From an uncultured Pleomorphomonas sp. (GTDB lineage Bacteria; Pseudomonadota; Alphaproteobacteria; Rhizobiales; Pleomorphomonadaceae), in contig CALMMQ010000104.1 in assembly GCA_937868725.1 (NCBI GenBank), forward strand, positions 1 through 64,000: DNA of 64,000 nt, written 5' to 3'. Each line of letters opens with the position of its first letter. Position 1 is the stretch's first letter. Both the position numbers and the translations under genes were made by a program. The notes under the pieces were generated by a model. It was given only the letters and a program-made list of their open reading frames with translations, did no database searches and had not been told where the DNA came from. Of the stretch, positions 1 through 9,938 are shown in pieces.

Positions 1-230
1 ATCATCTCGACGGCGCAACAGGCCAGACCGAAGGTCATCCACATCAGCGAGCCGGTGCGGGCCCAGTGAATCAACTCCTCGGTGGAGGTGACGAGAAAGC
101 CCTTGTCGCCGAGCTCGTCATTGATGCCGGCGAAAAACGGATCGTCGGTGCCCAGCGGCTTGCCAGTGTTGGGATCGACCAGCCCCTTGGGCGCCGGCGC
201 CACCAACGTTTCCCTGGTGCTCAGTCCCAT
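1..230 (-). CDS. nuoB: NADH-quinone oxidoreductase subunit B (N-terminal part, runs off the left edge)
   Basis: Subunit of respiratory complex I that carries the terminal iron-sulfur cluster N2 at the junction of the peripheral and membrane arms. Only about 76 codons are in the window. The translation begins [14 protein letters not shown] and reaches [10 protein letters not shown], whose paired cysteines are the hallmark N2 ligands of NuoB. The ATG at 230 lies inside the end of nuoA (10-base overlap), so the two genes are probably translationally coupled. The N-terminal extension before the TSTEEL stretch is longer than in enterobacteria, as is usual in alphaproteobacteria. The rest of the gene and the remaining nuo genes lie outside the window. 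Confidence 0.95.
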   Translation of the reverse strand, partial: MGLSTRETLVAPAPKGLVDPNTGKPLGTDDPFFAGINDELGDKGFLVTSTEELIHWARTGSLMWMTFGLACCAVEM

Positions 231-586
231 TCCAGAGCCCCCTTCTTCCACTCGTAAACAAAGCCGACGGTGAGAATGCCCAGGAAGGCCATCATCGCCC
301 AGAACCCGAACAGGCCCACTTCCTTGAAGGCCAGGGCCCAGGGAAACAGGAACGCCACTTCGAGGTCGAAGATGATGAACAGGATCGCCACCAGGTAGTA
401 GCGGACGTCGAACTTCATGCGCGCATCGTCAAAGGCATTGAAGCCGCATTCGTAGGCGCTGAGCTTCTCCGGATCGGGGCTCTTGAAGGCGAGGATGAAA
501 GGGGAGACCAGAAGCGCCAGCCCGATCACCAGGGCGACGCCCAGGAAGATGATCACTGGCAGGTAGTCTCGAAGGAGTGCGTCCAT
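221..586 (-). CDS. nuoA: NADH-quinone oxidoreductase subunit A
   Basis: Small membrane subunit of complex I, 121 residues, with three predicted transmembrane segments (about residues 8-32, 62-84 and 90-112). The family signature KLSAYECGF and the following [18 protein letters not shown] block are visible, and the C terminus (GALEWD) is typical. The ATG at 586 is preceded by a GAGG ribosome-binding site about 8 bases upstream. It is the first gene of the nuo operon: the upstream 249 bases (587-835) hold no gene and must contain the nuo promoter as well as that of the divergent ilvA. I could not point to a convincing -35/-10 pair there. Confidence 0.96.
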   Translation of the reverse strand: MDALLRDYLPVIIFLGVALVIGLALLVSPFILAFKSPDPEKLSAYECGFNAFDDARMKFDVRYYLVAILFIIFDLEVAFLFPWALAFKEVGLFGFWAMMAFLGILTVGFVYEWKKGALEWD

Positions 587-835
587 TCCGTGCCTCTTTC
601 GAATCTCGGGACAGGCCGTTCGTCAGCCAACCCATAGCGCAACGCCAAACAACATTCAGTCACAATTGCCTGAGGCACGGTTAGCCGATAGACCTACCGT
701 GCGCAAGGGTGTTGGCCCGCCTTCCATAAGGTTTATTACGTTCAGGGATTCCACAAGGAGAAGATTTTAATCATCAGATTTTTGGTCAGGTTTTTTCCGG
801 GCCATTCTCCCCGCTGAAATGATGGAAAAAGCAGC

Positions 836-2062
836 ATGTCATCGCTTCAAGATCGTCCGAACCTTGCCTCGATCCGCCAAAAGGCGGAAACGCTCGCCGG
901 TGCCATCGTGCGAACGCCGTTCCTGGCCGCCCCCCGCCTGGCCGCGCTCACCGGCAGTGATGTTCGCGTCAAGTACGAGAACATGCAAGTGACCGCTTCG
1001 TTCAAGGAGCGCGGCGCGCTGGCCAAGCTCGTCACCCTGTCCAAGGAAGAGCGGGCGCGCGGCGTCATCGCCATGTCGGCCGGCAACCACGCCCAGGCCG
1101 TCGCCTACCACGCCACGCGACTCGGCATCTCGCCCAAGATCGTCATGCCCGAGACGACGCCGCACGTGAAAGTGTCGGCGACGCGCGGCTACGGCGCCGA
1201 CGTCGTGCTGGAAGGCGAAACGGTGGCCGAGGCGCAACTGGCGGCCGAACGCATCGCCGCGGCGGAAAACCGCGTTTTCATCCACCCCTACGACGACTAC
1301 GACGTCATCGCCGGTCAGGGCACCATCGCCCTCGAGATGCTGGCGGACGTACCCGACCTCGACGCCATCGTCGTGCCGGTTGGTGGCGGCGGCCTCGTCT
1401 CGGGCATGGCCACGGCGGCGCGCGCCCTGAAGCCCGACATCCGAATCATTGGCGTCGAGACGCGCATGTACCCCTCGATGTGGGCGGCGATGAACAACGT
1501 CCGCGCCAGTGCCGGCGGCGCCACGCTGGCCGAAGGCATCGCCGTCAAGAACGTTGGCGAGAAGACGCTGGCCATCGCCCGCGACCTCGTCGACGAGATC
1601 ATCCTGGTCGATGAAAGCCACCTTGAGCGAGCGGTCAACGCCTATCTGACGCTGCAGAAGACCATGGCCGAGGGCGCCGGTGCCGCCGGCCTCGCCGCCA
1701 TGATCGCCTCGCCCGACACCTTCCGCGGCCGCAAGGTCGGACTGGTGCTGTCGGGCGGCAACATCGATGCCCGCATCCTGTCGTCGATCATGATGCGCGA
1801 GCTTGCCCGCGAACAGCGCATCGTCGCCGTACGGCTGGAGATTCCCGACCGGCCGGGCGTGCTCGGCGACATCACCACGCTGATCGGCACCGAGGGTGGC
1901 AACATCCTGGAAGTGTCGCACCGCCGCACCGTGCTGGAGATCCCGGCCAAGGGCGCCTCGCTCGACATCACCCTCGAGGCGCGCGACGGCGGCCACGCCG
2001 AGGACGTCATCGCCGCCCTGCGCCGGCGCGGCTACGGCGTCGAACGGCTGCTGGCTGGCTGA
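836..2062 (+). CDS. ilvA: Threonine ammonia-lyase (threonine dehydratase) with C-terminal ACT domain
   Basis: PLP-dependent enzyme of 408 residues converting threonine to 2-oxobutanoate and ammonia, either as the first step of isoleucine synthesis or in threonine catabolism. The PLP lysine sits in SFKERGA (Lys57); SAGNHAQAVA (81-90) and a glycine-rich PLP-phosphate loop (GGGGLVSG near 180) follow. A single ACT domain occupies about residues 330-405 (RLEIPDRPGVLGDIT). This architecture matches the short, one-ACT type widespread in alphaproteobacteria rather than the 514-residue E. coli IlvA with two ACT-like repeats. The gene stands alone and is divergent from nuoA. Whether it is biosynthetic or catabolic cannot be decided from the sequence; some family members also deaminate serine. 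Confidence 0.93.
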   Translation: MSSLQDRPNLASIRQKAETLAGAIVRTPFLAAPRLAALTGSDVRVKYENMQVTASFKERGALAKLVTLSKEERARGVIAMSAGNHAQAVAYHATRLGISPKIVMPETTPHVKVSATRGYGADVVLEGETVAEAQLAAERIAAAENRVFIHPYDDYDVIAGQGTIALEMLADVPDLDAIVVPVGGGGLVSGMATAARALKPDIRIIGVETRMYPSMWAAMNNVRASAGGATLAEGIAVKNVGEKTLAIARDLVDEIILVDESHLERAVNAYLTLQKTMAEGAGAAGLAAMIASPDTFRGRKVGLVLSGGNIDARILSSIMMRELAREQRIVAVRLEIPDRPGVLGDITTLIGTEGGNILEVSHRRTVLEIPAKGASLDITLEARDGGHAEDVIAALRRRGYGVERLLAG

Positions 2063-2134
2063 ATCAACGGCCAGGCCCATTGAACGGGCGAGCGGAATAC
2101 CCATATTCCGCCCGTCCTAACCAGGGTCTGACCC

Positions 2135-2605
2135 ATGAACAACTACACCTACGACGGCACCATCATCCTTGAGCCGCTCGACGATCCCCGCCTCTACTAT
2201 GGCGTTCGCACCCGGCGCATCTTCGCCTTCCTCATCGATGCCCTGGTCATCGCGGTGCTGACGCTCGGCGCCGCCGTCGTGGTGTTCTTCCTCGGCATCT
2301 TCACGCTCGGCCTCGGCTGGCTGCTCTATCCCATCCTCTGGCCGGCCATGGCGCTCGTCTATTGCGCCTTCACGCTCGGTGGACCGAATTCGGCCACGCC
2401 TGGCATGCGCACCCAGGGCCTGGAAGCGCGCTTCCTCGACGGCTCGCGCTTCAATCCCGGCATCGCCGCCATCCATTCGGTGCTGTTCTACGCCTCGGTC
2501 GCCCTGCTGACGCCGCTGGTGCTGCTGGTGTCGCTGTTCACCGACCGCAAGCGCCTGCTGCACGACCTGCTGCTGGGCTCGGTGATCGTCAACACCCGTT
2601 CGTAA
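2135..2605 (+). CDS. RDD family membrane protein
   Basis: A 156-residue inner-membrane protein with the RDD signature near the start of the first hydrophobic segment (RTRRIFAFLIDALVI). Two long hydrophobic stretches at about 30-75 and a third at about 115-137 are visible; the protein ends with TDRKRLLHDLLLG, the typical RDD C-terminal motif. The function of most RDD proteins is unknown; some are linked to sodium/proton exchange or to transport. It lies 72 bases after ilvA and 87 bases before bpt on the same strand, so it could be cotranscribed with either, but no functional link is evident. Confidence 0.85.
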   Translation: MNNYTYDGTIILEPLDDPRLYYGVRTRRIFAFLIDALVIAVLTLGAAVVVFFLGIFTLGLGWLLYPILWPAMALVYCAFTLGGPNSATPGMRTQGLEARFLDGSRFNPGIAAIHSVLFYASVALLTPLVLLVSLFTDRKRLLHDLLLGSVIVNTRS

Positions 2606-2692
2606 GCCGGGGCGCGGCGGAATCCCTATCGCCAAGCCGGCTCAGACGTGCAAGGATCATGCTCAGGCGAGACTGATGCGCGCAACCGGAGC

Positions 2693-3457
2693 ATGACCCA
2701 GCACCCGCTCGATACCCCGCAGTTCTTCCTGACGGCCCCCTCCAGGTGCCCCTACCTGCCTGACCGTCTGGAACGCAAGGTGTTCACGCACCTGATCGGT
2801 GAGCGTGCGCCGGCGATGAACGATCTCTTGAGCCACGGCGGTTTCCGCCGCAGCCAGAACATCGCCTATCGCCCGGCCTGCGAAACCTGTCACGCCTGCA
2901 TCTCGGCCCGCGTCGTCGTCGACCGCTTCCGGCCCGACCGCACGCAGCGCCGCACCGTCAGCCGCAACGGCGACCTCATCGGCCGCGAGGTGGCGCCCGT
3001 CACCACCGACGAACAGTTTGCCCTGTTCCGTTCCTATCTGGCCAGCCGCCATGCCGACGGCGGCATGATGGACATGGGCCGCGACGACTACGCCAGCATG
3101 GTCGAGGACACGCAGGTCGACACCATGCTGGTGGAGTATCGTCTGCGCGAGCCGGGCGAGACGTTCGACGACACCGACCTGGGCCAGCTCTATGGCGTCG
3201 CCCTCACCGACGTGCTCATCGATGGCCTGTCGATGGTCTACTCCTTCTACGATCCCGCCCTCGCCCACCGCAGCCTCGGCACCCACATGATTGTCGATCA
3301 CGTGGCGCGCGCCCGCCGCCGCGGCCTGCCGTACCTCTATCTTGGCTACTGGGTAAACGGCTCGCCGAAGATGGACTACAAGCGCCGTTACGGACCGATG
3401 CAATTCCTGATGCCACAGGGCTGGGTCAGCTTCGACGACATGCCGGATCCGCCGTGA
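2693..3457 (+). CDS. bpt: Aspartate/glutamate leucyltransferase (bacterial N-end rule transferase)
   Basis: Cytoplasmic aminoacyl-tRNA-protein transferase of the ATE/Bpt family. It adds leucine from Leu-tRNA to proteins with N-terminal Asp or Glu, marking them for ClpAP-type degradation in the N-end rule pathway. The protein has 254 residues. The conserved N-terminal cysteines are present: Cys19 in RCPYLP and the Cys63-Cys66-Cys69 cluster in CETCHAC. The C-terminal GNAT-like half contains YYSF-like and LYLGYW motifs and the terminal GPMQFL. I chose the ATG at 2693 ([10 protein letters not shown]), which fits family length; an in-frame start at 2648 would add 15 residues with no family resemblance. 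Confidence 0.93.
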   Translation: MTQHPLDTPQFFLTAPSRCPYLPDRLERKVFTHLIGERAPAMNDLLSHGGFRRSQNIAYRPACETCHACISARVVVDRFRPDRTQRRTVSRNGDLIGREVAPVTTDEQFALFRSYLASRHADGGMMDMGRDDYASMVEDTQVDTMLVEYRLREPGETFDDTDLGQLYGVALTDVLIDGLSMVYSFYDPALAHRSLGTHMIVDHVARARRRGLPYLYLGYWVNGSPKMDYKRRYGPMQFLMPQGWVSFDDMPDPP

Positions 3458-3548
3458 TGGGCCAGCTCGCCCCCTCCCTGCCCGCCCCCGGTCCGGCTCA
3501 GCGCCGCGCCGGCGCCGGGCAAGCCGTGCCGTTCAACCGGAGACACCG

Positions 3549-4313
3549 ATGACTGAGCCGCTGTTCCGCGATGCCCCCTACACCCTCAGCGCCGCGGCGA
3601 CCGTCGTCGCGGCCGAGGATGGCGAGATCATCCTTGACCGAAGTCTGTTCTACCCGGCCGGCGGCGGCCAGCCGGGGGACCGCGGCATGATCGAACTTGC
3701 CGACGGTCGCATTCTCAACGTCGCCTCCACCCGCTATGGCGACGACCGTGCTACCATCGTGCTGGTCATCGAATCGCTGCTCGACGCCGACGGCGACCGC
3801 AAGCCGGCCGACCGCGACAACCTCGCCCCGCTCGTCGGCGCCACAGTCAAGCAGCGCATCGACTGGGACTACCGCTACAAGCTGATGCGCATGCACACGG
3901 CCATGCACCTCTTGTCGGTGGTGTTGCCCTACGCCGTCACCGGCGGTCAGGTCGGCGAGGAGGAAAGCCGGCTCGACTTCGATCTGTCGGACGGCGCTAC
4001 CGTCGACAAGGTGGAGGTCAGCCGGGCGCTGATGGCGCTTGTCGAGGCCGACCACAAGGTCACCACCGAGTGGATCACCGACGCCGAACTCGAGGCCAAC
4101 CCCGGCCTCGTCAAGACCATGAAGGTCAAGCCGCCGATGGGCGCCGGCAAGGTTCGTCTGGTCCGCATCGGCGAGGACATCGACCTGCAGCCGTGCGGCG
4201 GCACGCACGTGCGCTCGACCGCCGAAATCGGCGCCATCCATGTGGCCAAGGTGGAAAACAAGGGGCGGATCAACCGCCGCGTCCGCCTGCGGTTCGGCCG
4301 CCTCGACGGCTGA
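3549..4313 (+). CDS. alaX: Alanyl-tRNA editing protein AlaX
   Basis: Free-standing homologue of the AlaRS editing domain, 254 residues, which hydrolyses Ser- or Gly-mischarged tRNA-Ala in trans. The glycine-rich motif GGGQPGD (38-44) of the N-terminal domain is present. The zinc-binding set is complete: His116 and His120 in HTAMH, and Cys216 and His220 in CGGTH. The length and the presence of the N-terminal beta-barrel-like domain fit the AlaX-M type. A ribosome-binding GGAG lies at 3539-3542, just before the ATG. The gene is followed after 26 bases by sseA and is probably in one transcript with it, though the functions are unrelated. Confidence 0.93.
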   Translation: MTEPLFRDAPYTLSAAATVVAAEDGEIILDRSLFYPAGGGQPGDRGMIELADGRILNVASTRYGDDRATIVLVIESLLDADGDRKPADRDNLAPLVGATVKQRIDWDYRYKLMRMHTAMHLLSVVLPYAVTGGQVGEEESRLDFDLSDGATVDKVEVSRALMALVEADHKVTTEWITDAELEANPGLVKTMKVKPPMGAGKVRLVRIGEDIDLQPCGGTHVRSTAEIGAIHVAKVENKGRINRRVRLRFGRLDG

Positions 4314-4339
4314 ACCACTCCAACCCGAACGGAACAGAC

Positions 4340-5182
4340 ATGAACCGATCCGACGTCTTCGTCAGTCCCAAGTGGCTGCTCGACCATCTGTGCGACGACC
4401 GCGTCGTCGTCGTCGATGGCTCCTGGCACATGCCGGCCACCCAGCGTTCCGGCCGGGCCGAATACCTTGCCGCACATATTCCCGGCGCCGTGTTTTTCGA
4501 TCTCGACGCCGTCGCCGACCAGACCACCGATCTGCCGCACATGCTGCCGACGGCCGACGCCTTCGCCGCCGCCGTGGGGGCGCTCGGCATTGCCGACGAC
4601 GCCACCATCGTCGTCTACGACGTCTACGGCCTGCGTTCGGCCGCGCGCGTGCGCTGGACCTTCCGGGTGATGGGCGCCGCCGACGTGCGCATTCTCGAAG
4701 GCGGCCTGCCGGCCTGGCAGGCGGCGGGCTACGGCGTCGAGGCGGGCGAGGCCAGCCGGCCGGCCGCCACTTTCGCCGCCCGGCTCGACGTCGGTGCCGT
4801 CCGATCCTTCGCCGAGGTAATGGCCAGCCTCGGTTCGCCGACCATCCAGATCGCCGACGCCCGCTCGGCCGGCCGCTTCCATGCCCGCGAACCGGAGCCG
4901 CGTGCCGGCCTCAAGTCCGGTCACATGCCCGGCGCCGTCAACGTACCGTTCGAGGAGCTGATCGACGGCGATCGCCTGAAGTCGGCGCAGGAAGTGGCGC
5001 GCGTCTTCGCCAGCCACGGCATCGATATCGCCCGCCCGGTCATCACCTCGTGTGGCTCCGGCGTCACGGCAGCCATCCTGTCGCTCGGCCTCGAAACCAT
5101 CGGCGCGGCCGACGTGGCGCTTTACGACGGATCCTGGACCGAATGGGGCGGCAGGCCGGAGTCGGTGGTGGTCAGCGACTGA
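4340..5182 (+). CDS. sseA: 3-mercaptopyruvate sulfurtransferase (tandem rhodanese)
   Basis: Two-domain rhodanese-fold enzyme of 280 residues, transferring sulfur from 3-mercaptopyruvate or thiosulfate to thiol or cyanide acceptors. The inactive N-terminal rhodanese domain spans about 1-135 (HIPGAVFFDLD, DVRILEGGLPAW); the catalytic domain spans about 155-280, with Cys238 in CGSGVTAA. The CGSGVTA loop favours mercaptopyruvate over thiosulfate as donor in this family. I chose the ATG at 4340, 26 bases after alaX; the open frame extends further upstream only because of the high GC. The 3' end overlaps the convergent DUF502 gene by 61 bases. Confidence 0.93.
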   Translation: MNRSDVFVSPKWLLDHLCDDRVVVVDGSWHMPATQRSGRAEYLAAHIPGAVFFDLDAVADQTTDLPHMLPTADAFAAAVGALGIADDATIVVYDVYGLRSAARVRWTFRVMGAADVRILEGGLPAWQAAGYGVEAGEASRPAATFAARLDVGAVRSFAEVMASLGSPTIQIADARSAGRFHAREPEPRAGLKSGHMPGAVNVPFEELIDGDRLKSAQEVARVFASHGIDIARPVITSCGSGVTAAILSLGLETIGAADVALYDGSWTEWGGRPESVVVSD

Positions 5183-5847
5183 ACGGCGTCGCCGCCGTCG
5201 CGGCGCGTCAGGCTGCGCACCAGATCCTCGGCGGTGGCTGCGCTTTCCGCCGAGACGAGACCGAAGGAGATGACGAACTTGGCCGCGTCCTCGACGCTCA
5301 TGTCGAGGATGATGGCGTCGGCGCGGCGCACGAACAGCAGATAGCCACCGGTCGGGTTGGGCGTCGTCGGCACGTACACCGTCAGCATGTCCTCGCCGCC
5401 GTCGAGCTTCTGCGCCACTTCGCCCTTGGTGTCGCCGGCCACGAAACCGATGGTCCAGACGCCCTGATGGGGAAAGCGCACCAGCGCGGCCTGCCGGAAT
5501 GACGAGCCCTTCTCGGCCAGCACCGAGGAGAAGATCTGCTTCAGCCCCTTGTAGAGATTGCGCACCAGCGGCATGCGCTCGATGGCCGTTTCAGCCAGAC
5601 TGAACACGGCGGCGCCGACGAAGTTGGCCGTCAGGAAGCCGACCAATGTCAGCCCGATCAACGCCACCACCAGCCCGTAGCCGGGCACGCGGAACGGCAG
5701 GTAGTTGTCGGGGTTGTATTCCGCCGGCAGGTACGGTTTCACCCAGCTGTCGACCCACGACACCAGCGTCCACGTCAGATAGAGCGTGATGCCGGCCGGA
5801 CCGGTGATCAGCAGGCCGGTCAGAAAGTAGTTGCGCAGTCTCGCCAA
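5122..5847 (-). CDS. DUF502 family integral membrane protein (TTG start)
   Basis: A 241-residue membrane protein. The first hydrophobic segment (about 6-28, TGLLITGPAGITLYLTWTLV) and the second (about 54-78) are followed by the family-typical P-L-V-R-N-L-Y-K-G block and a C-terminal soluble domain with VPTTPNPTGGYLL. These motifs are diagnostic of DUF502, a family conserved in bacteria and plants with no firmly established biochemical role. The likely start is TTG at 5847 (reading MARLRNYF), because GAGG sits 9 bases upstream and the family begins with this LRNYFLTG motif; the open frame continues upstream without similarity. The gene converges on sseA with a 61-base overlap. Confidence 0.85.
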   Translation of the reverse strand: MARLRNYFLTGLLITGPAGITLYLTWTLVSWVDSWVKPYLPAEYNPDNYLPFRVPGYGLVVALIGLTLVGFLTANFVGAAVFSLAETAIERMPLVRNLYKGLKQIFSSVLAEKGSSFRQAALVRFPHQGVWTIGFVAGDTKGEVAQKLDGGEDMLTVYVPTTPNPTGGYLLFVRRADAIILDMSVEDAAKFVISFGLVSAESAATAEDLVRSLTRRDGGDAVQSLTTTDSGLPPHSVQDPS

Positions 5848-6247
5848 GGAATCGACCTCATCGCCGCTTGAACCTGTCCGATCACACGTGAACGTGGCGC
5901 AGATAAGGACAGGCGCCAGATTGGCCACCGTCCGGTCGCTTGTCGGGCCGGAGCGTGGCCGCCGGCCGTATCGCGGGACCGCGTATTCACCGTGCACTGG
6001 AATAGTGCCCGCCGGTGATGGCAATGTGAAGCTGTCGGGACCATCACAGCTGCGTGTAAGCGTGGATTTGTTCGTCCGGCCTGTCCTGCCGGCCACTTGG
6101 GCGTTCCAAAACCGCCGGAGCTGCATCTAGCAGGGGATAGGACGACCGCAACAATACTCTTGCCGGACCAGCCCTTGAGAGAATCACTGTAGTCGGGTCC
6201 TATGCAAACTTGCTCTATCGCCAAGAACTTGGTGCGAGGATGCCTTT
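5848..6247. other. Gene-less divergent intergenic region between DUF502 and SPOR protein
   Basis: About 400 bases without a gene that I can support on either strand. It must carry the promoters for the two divergent genes. The only promoter-like string on the plus strand is TTGAGA at 6176-6181 with a poor -10 (TCCTAT) 17 bases later, which I do not regard as convincing. A GCGAGGA ribosome-binding site close to 6240 precedes the GTG start of the next gene. Confidence 0.5.
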
Positions 6248-7054
6248 GTGACGGGTGGGAACGACAGTCGATATGATGCGGCCGGTCCGGCAAATGCCGC
6301 CCCGGGCTCATTTGCCGTGTCGATCTGGACGACCATCGCCGTCTTCGCGCTCGTCTTCGCCGCCCTCGCCTGGATCTATGGCGGCGGCGCGCCCAGCGAT
6401 GGCCGCGCCGTGGCAACCGTTGCCGACCCCATGGCCACCGGCAGCCTGCCGCCCCGCCGCATCGATGATGGCAGCGTCGGCGGACGCAGCGACATTGCCG
6501 CCACCACCCGACCGAGCGATGCCCTCGCCGCTGCCGAGATTGCCCGCCTCAAGGTGGAGAACGTGGCCTTGCGCCAGTCGATCGACCAGTTGCGCGGCCA
6601 GTTCGACCGGGTGACCGAACGACTCGACGGCCTCGACGCCCGCCTGTCGGAAATGACCGGTTCGATCACCCCGGGCAGCGCCGTCAACCGCGCTCAGACC
6701 TTCTTCGAAACACCGGACGTGCCACCGAAAGCCACGGCGAGCGCCGAGCCGTCCGACCTGCCGGCGGCGGCCTCGACGGCGAACACGCGCTTTGGCATCG
6801 AACTCGGCACCTTCACCGACCTCAACTCGGTCAAGAACGCCTGGCGCAAGCTGTCGCAGGATCACGCGGCGCTGTTCGCCAGCCTCGATCCGGTGGCGAC
6901 GGTGCGTGACCGGTCGGGCCGCACTGAACTGCTGCTGGTGGCCGGACCGTTCAAGAGCGCCGCCGACGCCTCCGAGCACTGCGGCAAGGTGGAAGCAGCC
7001 GGGTTGATCTGCCAGCCGGCTTTCTACCTCGGCCAGCCGCTCGCCATGCGCTGA
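6248..7054 (+). CDS. Single-pass membrane protein with coiled coil and C-terminal SPOR domain (GTG start)
   Basis: A 268-residue protein with a short cytoplasmic N terminus, one transmembrane segment (about 24-45), a polar linker, a predicted coiled coil (about 93-140, AEIARLKVENVALRQ...) and a C-terminal SPOR-like domain (about 182-268, beginning RFGIELGTF and including LLVAGPFKSAADA). SPOR domains bind denuded peptidoglycan at division sites, so the protein is probably a periplasm-facing cell-envelope or division factor. The start is GTG at 6248, with a GCGAGGA ribosome-binding site 7 bases upstream. It is a monocistronic unit. Specific orthology to FtsN or DamX cannot be claimed. Confidence 0.8.
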   Translation: MTGGNDSRYDAAGPANAAPGSFAVSIWTTIAVFALVFAALAWIYGGGAPSDGRAVATVADPMATGSLPPRRIDDGSVGGRSDIAATTRPSDALAAAEIARLKVENVALRQSIDQLRGQFDRVTERLDGLDARLSEMTGSITPGSAVNRAQTFFETPDVPPKATASAEPSDLPAAASTANTRFGIELGTFTDLNSVKNAWRKLSQDHAALFASLDPVATVRDRSGRTELLLVAGPFKSAADASEHCGKVEAAGLICQPAFYLGQPLAMR

Positions 7055-7096
7055 GCGCCGGAGCCAACCGCGTTTCCGCCAGGATGGGGTTGAGGA

Positions 7097-7501
7097 TTAC
7101 TGCGCGACCGGCGCCGGGCAATTGGCCGGCGTAGCTCCGTCTGCGGCCGGACAGGCCGGCGCATCCCCGAGAGCGCCGGTTTCCATCAGCAACGCCTTGG
7201 CCTCGTCGGTCTGCTGCTGGCGCGCCGCCGTCAACGCCAACACGGTGGCCGCGTCGGTCGAGGCCGTGCGTTCAGCCCCCGCTTCGCGCCCGCGTTGGGA
7301 CGACAGCGAGGCAACCAGCGCCTGTTGCGATTTCTGATCGCGGATCACCGGTCCACCGTTCTTGGCCGGTTCGGCCTTGGTCATGCGCACAAAGTCCGAA
7401 GGACCGCTGGCACACCCGCTCAGGGGCAGCGTCGCCACGGCGGCACCGAGCGCCAGCAAGCGGAGCGATCGCGACAACGCGCCAAACGAAGAAGCGGACA
7501 T
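7097..7501 (-). CDS. Putative outer-membrane or periplasmic lipoprotein
   Basis: A 134-residue protein with a basic N terminus, a hydrophobic stretch (LRLLALGAAVATLPL) and a lipobox LSGC at Cys30, so it should be a substrate of Lgt/LspA and be anchored by acyl groups. The mature part is Ala/Gln-rich without a recognised domain; it carries two further cysteines near the C terminus (PACPAADG, PANCPAP). The start at 7501 is supported by a GGAG ribosome-binding site 6 bases upstream. It converges on the SPOR-domain gene (42-base gap). I do not recognise the family; short alphaproteobacterial lipoproteins of this kind are commonly lineage-specific. Confidence 0.75.
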   Translation of the reverse strand: MSASSFGALSRSLRLLALGAAVATLPLSGCASGPSDFVRMTKAEPAKNGGPVIRDQKSQQALVASLSSQRGREAGAERTASTDAATVLALTAARQQQTDEAKALLMETGALGDAPACPAADGATPANCPAPVAQ

Positions 7502-7727
7502 GAAACACTCCTGATCAGGACCACATTGCTTGTTAGCATAACCGGCGATGTCTTGCGACAGCCTTTCCAACCGCAAAATACCCACGCCGCCGCCGCCACC
7601 CCTGATTGTGCACTGCTTTTCACTGATCGGATGGGCGTCGAACGGCGGTGGCAGGCTGGCAACGCGCTTGACGGCAAGGCAAAACCCCGGCATTGCTGCG
7701 GCGCCAAACCTCAGGATTTTGCCGTAG

Positions 7728-9062
<1,335 letters not shown>

Positions 9063-9144
9063 GTTTATTCTTGGTACTCTATGTATTTTGACGTATGATC
9101 GTGTGGCGATATATTCCATTTTCCGCAAAAAATGGGGCTCCACG

Positions 9145-9690
9145 ATGCAACGGGCAAGCGCATTCATTCTCGCGACATTGGCAACCTCCAGCCTTGCTTT
9201 CGCCGCCGACACCAAGATTCCGCTGCCGCAAACCCCGTCGTCCGGCATCACGGAGCTCAGCCCGGCAGAAGCTCAGCAGGCTTCCACGGCGAACGCCGCC
9301 AGCCCGGCCCCAGCTGCTCAGGCATTGGTCGGATATTTTACCGCCCAAAACTTCGTAAACACGAGTTCAGCCATAGCGACCCTATACACGGTTCCGGCAA
9401 AGACAACTGTCTACCTGGACGACGTCACTATATGGGGCGGCACCATTTCGCCGGGCCACACTTGCATGGTCGCACTATATTGTTCAAACAGCATTTCCAG
9501 CAACCTTACCTATTACGTGGCGCAGGCTGGAAAGTCGGACCTTTACAGTCAGTCCGCCCCGCTGGTCTGCAAAGCCGGCGGCAAGATCACAGCATATACC
9601 TACTATAACTCCAACTATAATGCGAGCGTCGGCTGCGACGATAGCAACAATCACCCTTGGATGATCGTTCGCGGCCGCATGTACCGCTGA
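9145..9690 (+). CDS. Orphan secreted protein, function unknown
   Basis: A 181-residue protein with a classical signal peptide (MQRASAFILATLATSSLAFA, cleavage likely after Ala20). The mature part has an Ala/Pro/Gln-rich linker to about residue 55, then a compact domain rich in Tyr, Thr, Ser and Asn (YFTAQNFVNTSSA, YTVPAKTTVYLDD) with four cysteines (HTC, ALYC, LVCK, VGCDD) that could form two disulfides. The pattern suggests a beta-sandwich exoprotein, but I recognise no family. The base composition and the Asn/Tyr-rich content are visibly more AT-rich than the neighbours, hinting at acquisition. Start chosen at the ATG at 9145, where the signal peptide begins; the frame stays open upstream into rimO. 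Confidence 0.72.
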   Translation: MQRASAFILATLATSSLAFAADTKIPLPQTPSSGITELSPAEAQQASTANAASPAPAAQALVGYFTAQNFVNTSSAIATLYTVPAKTTVYLDDVTIWGGTISPGHTCMVALYCSNSISSNLTYYVAQAGKSDLYSQSAPLVCKAGGKITAYTYYNSNYNASVGCDDSNNHPWMIVRGRMYR

Positions 9691-9938
9691 CCGGCCTTGG
9701 GTCGAAACGCGGGCTAAACGGCTCGGAAGCCGCCTCCAGGCGGCTCGCCGTGTTGCACCTGTTCAGCCTTCGGCGCCAAGGCCTTCGATCTCGACGGCGC
9801 GGTGATCTGACAAGCGGTTTCCGTTCAGCCGCCTGAAACGCGTGGTTACACGAAGAACTGCCTGATTTCCGGGGCGGTGCCGTTCAAGGAAGGACGCGCG
9901 ACAAGGCGCGCCTGCCCTGAGCCGGGAGCCTTCAGGCC

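Noticed and set aside
5848..6126. N-terminal extension of the DUF502 protein up to an ATG at 6126
   Set aside because: The additional 93 residues are Arg/Gly/Thr-rich without family match, and the TTG at 5847 has a good ribosome-binding site and the canonical N terminus.
9728..9745. Hairpin AGCCGCC-TCCA-GGCGGCT as terminator of the orphan exoprotein gene
   Set aside because: The stem is perfect, but no T-tract follows on the plus strand; too weak to list as a terminator.
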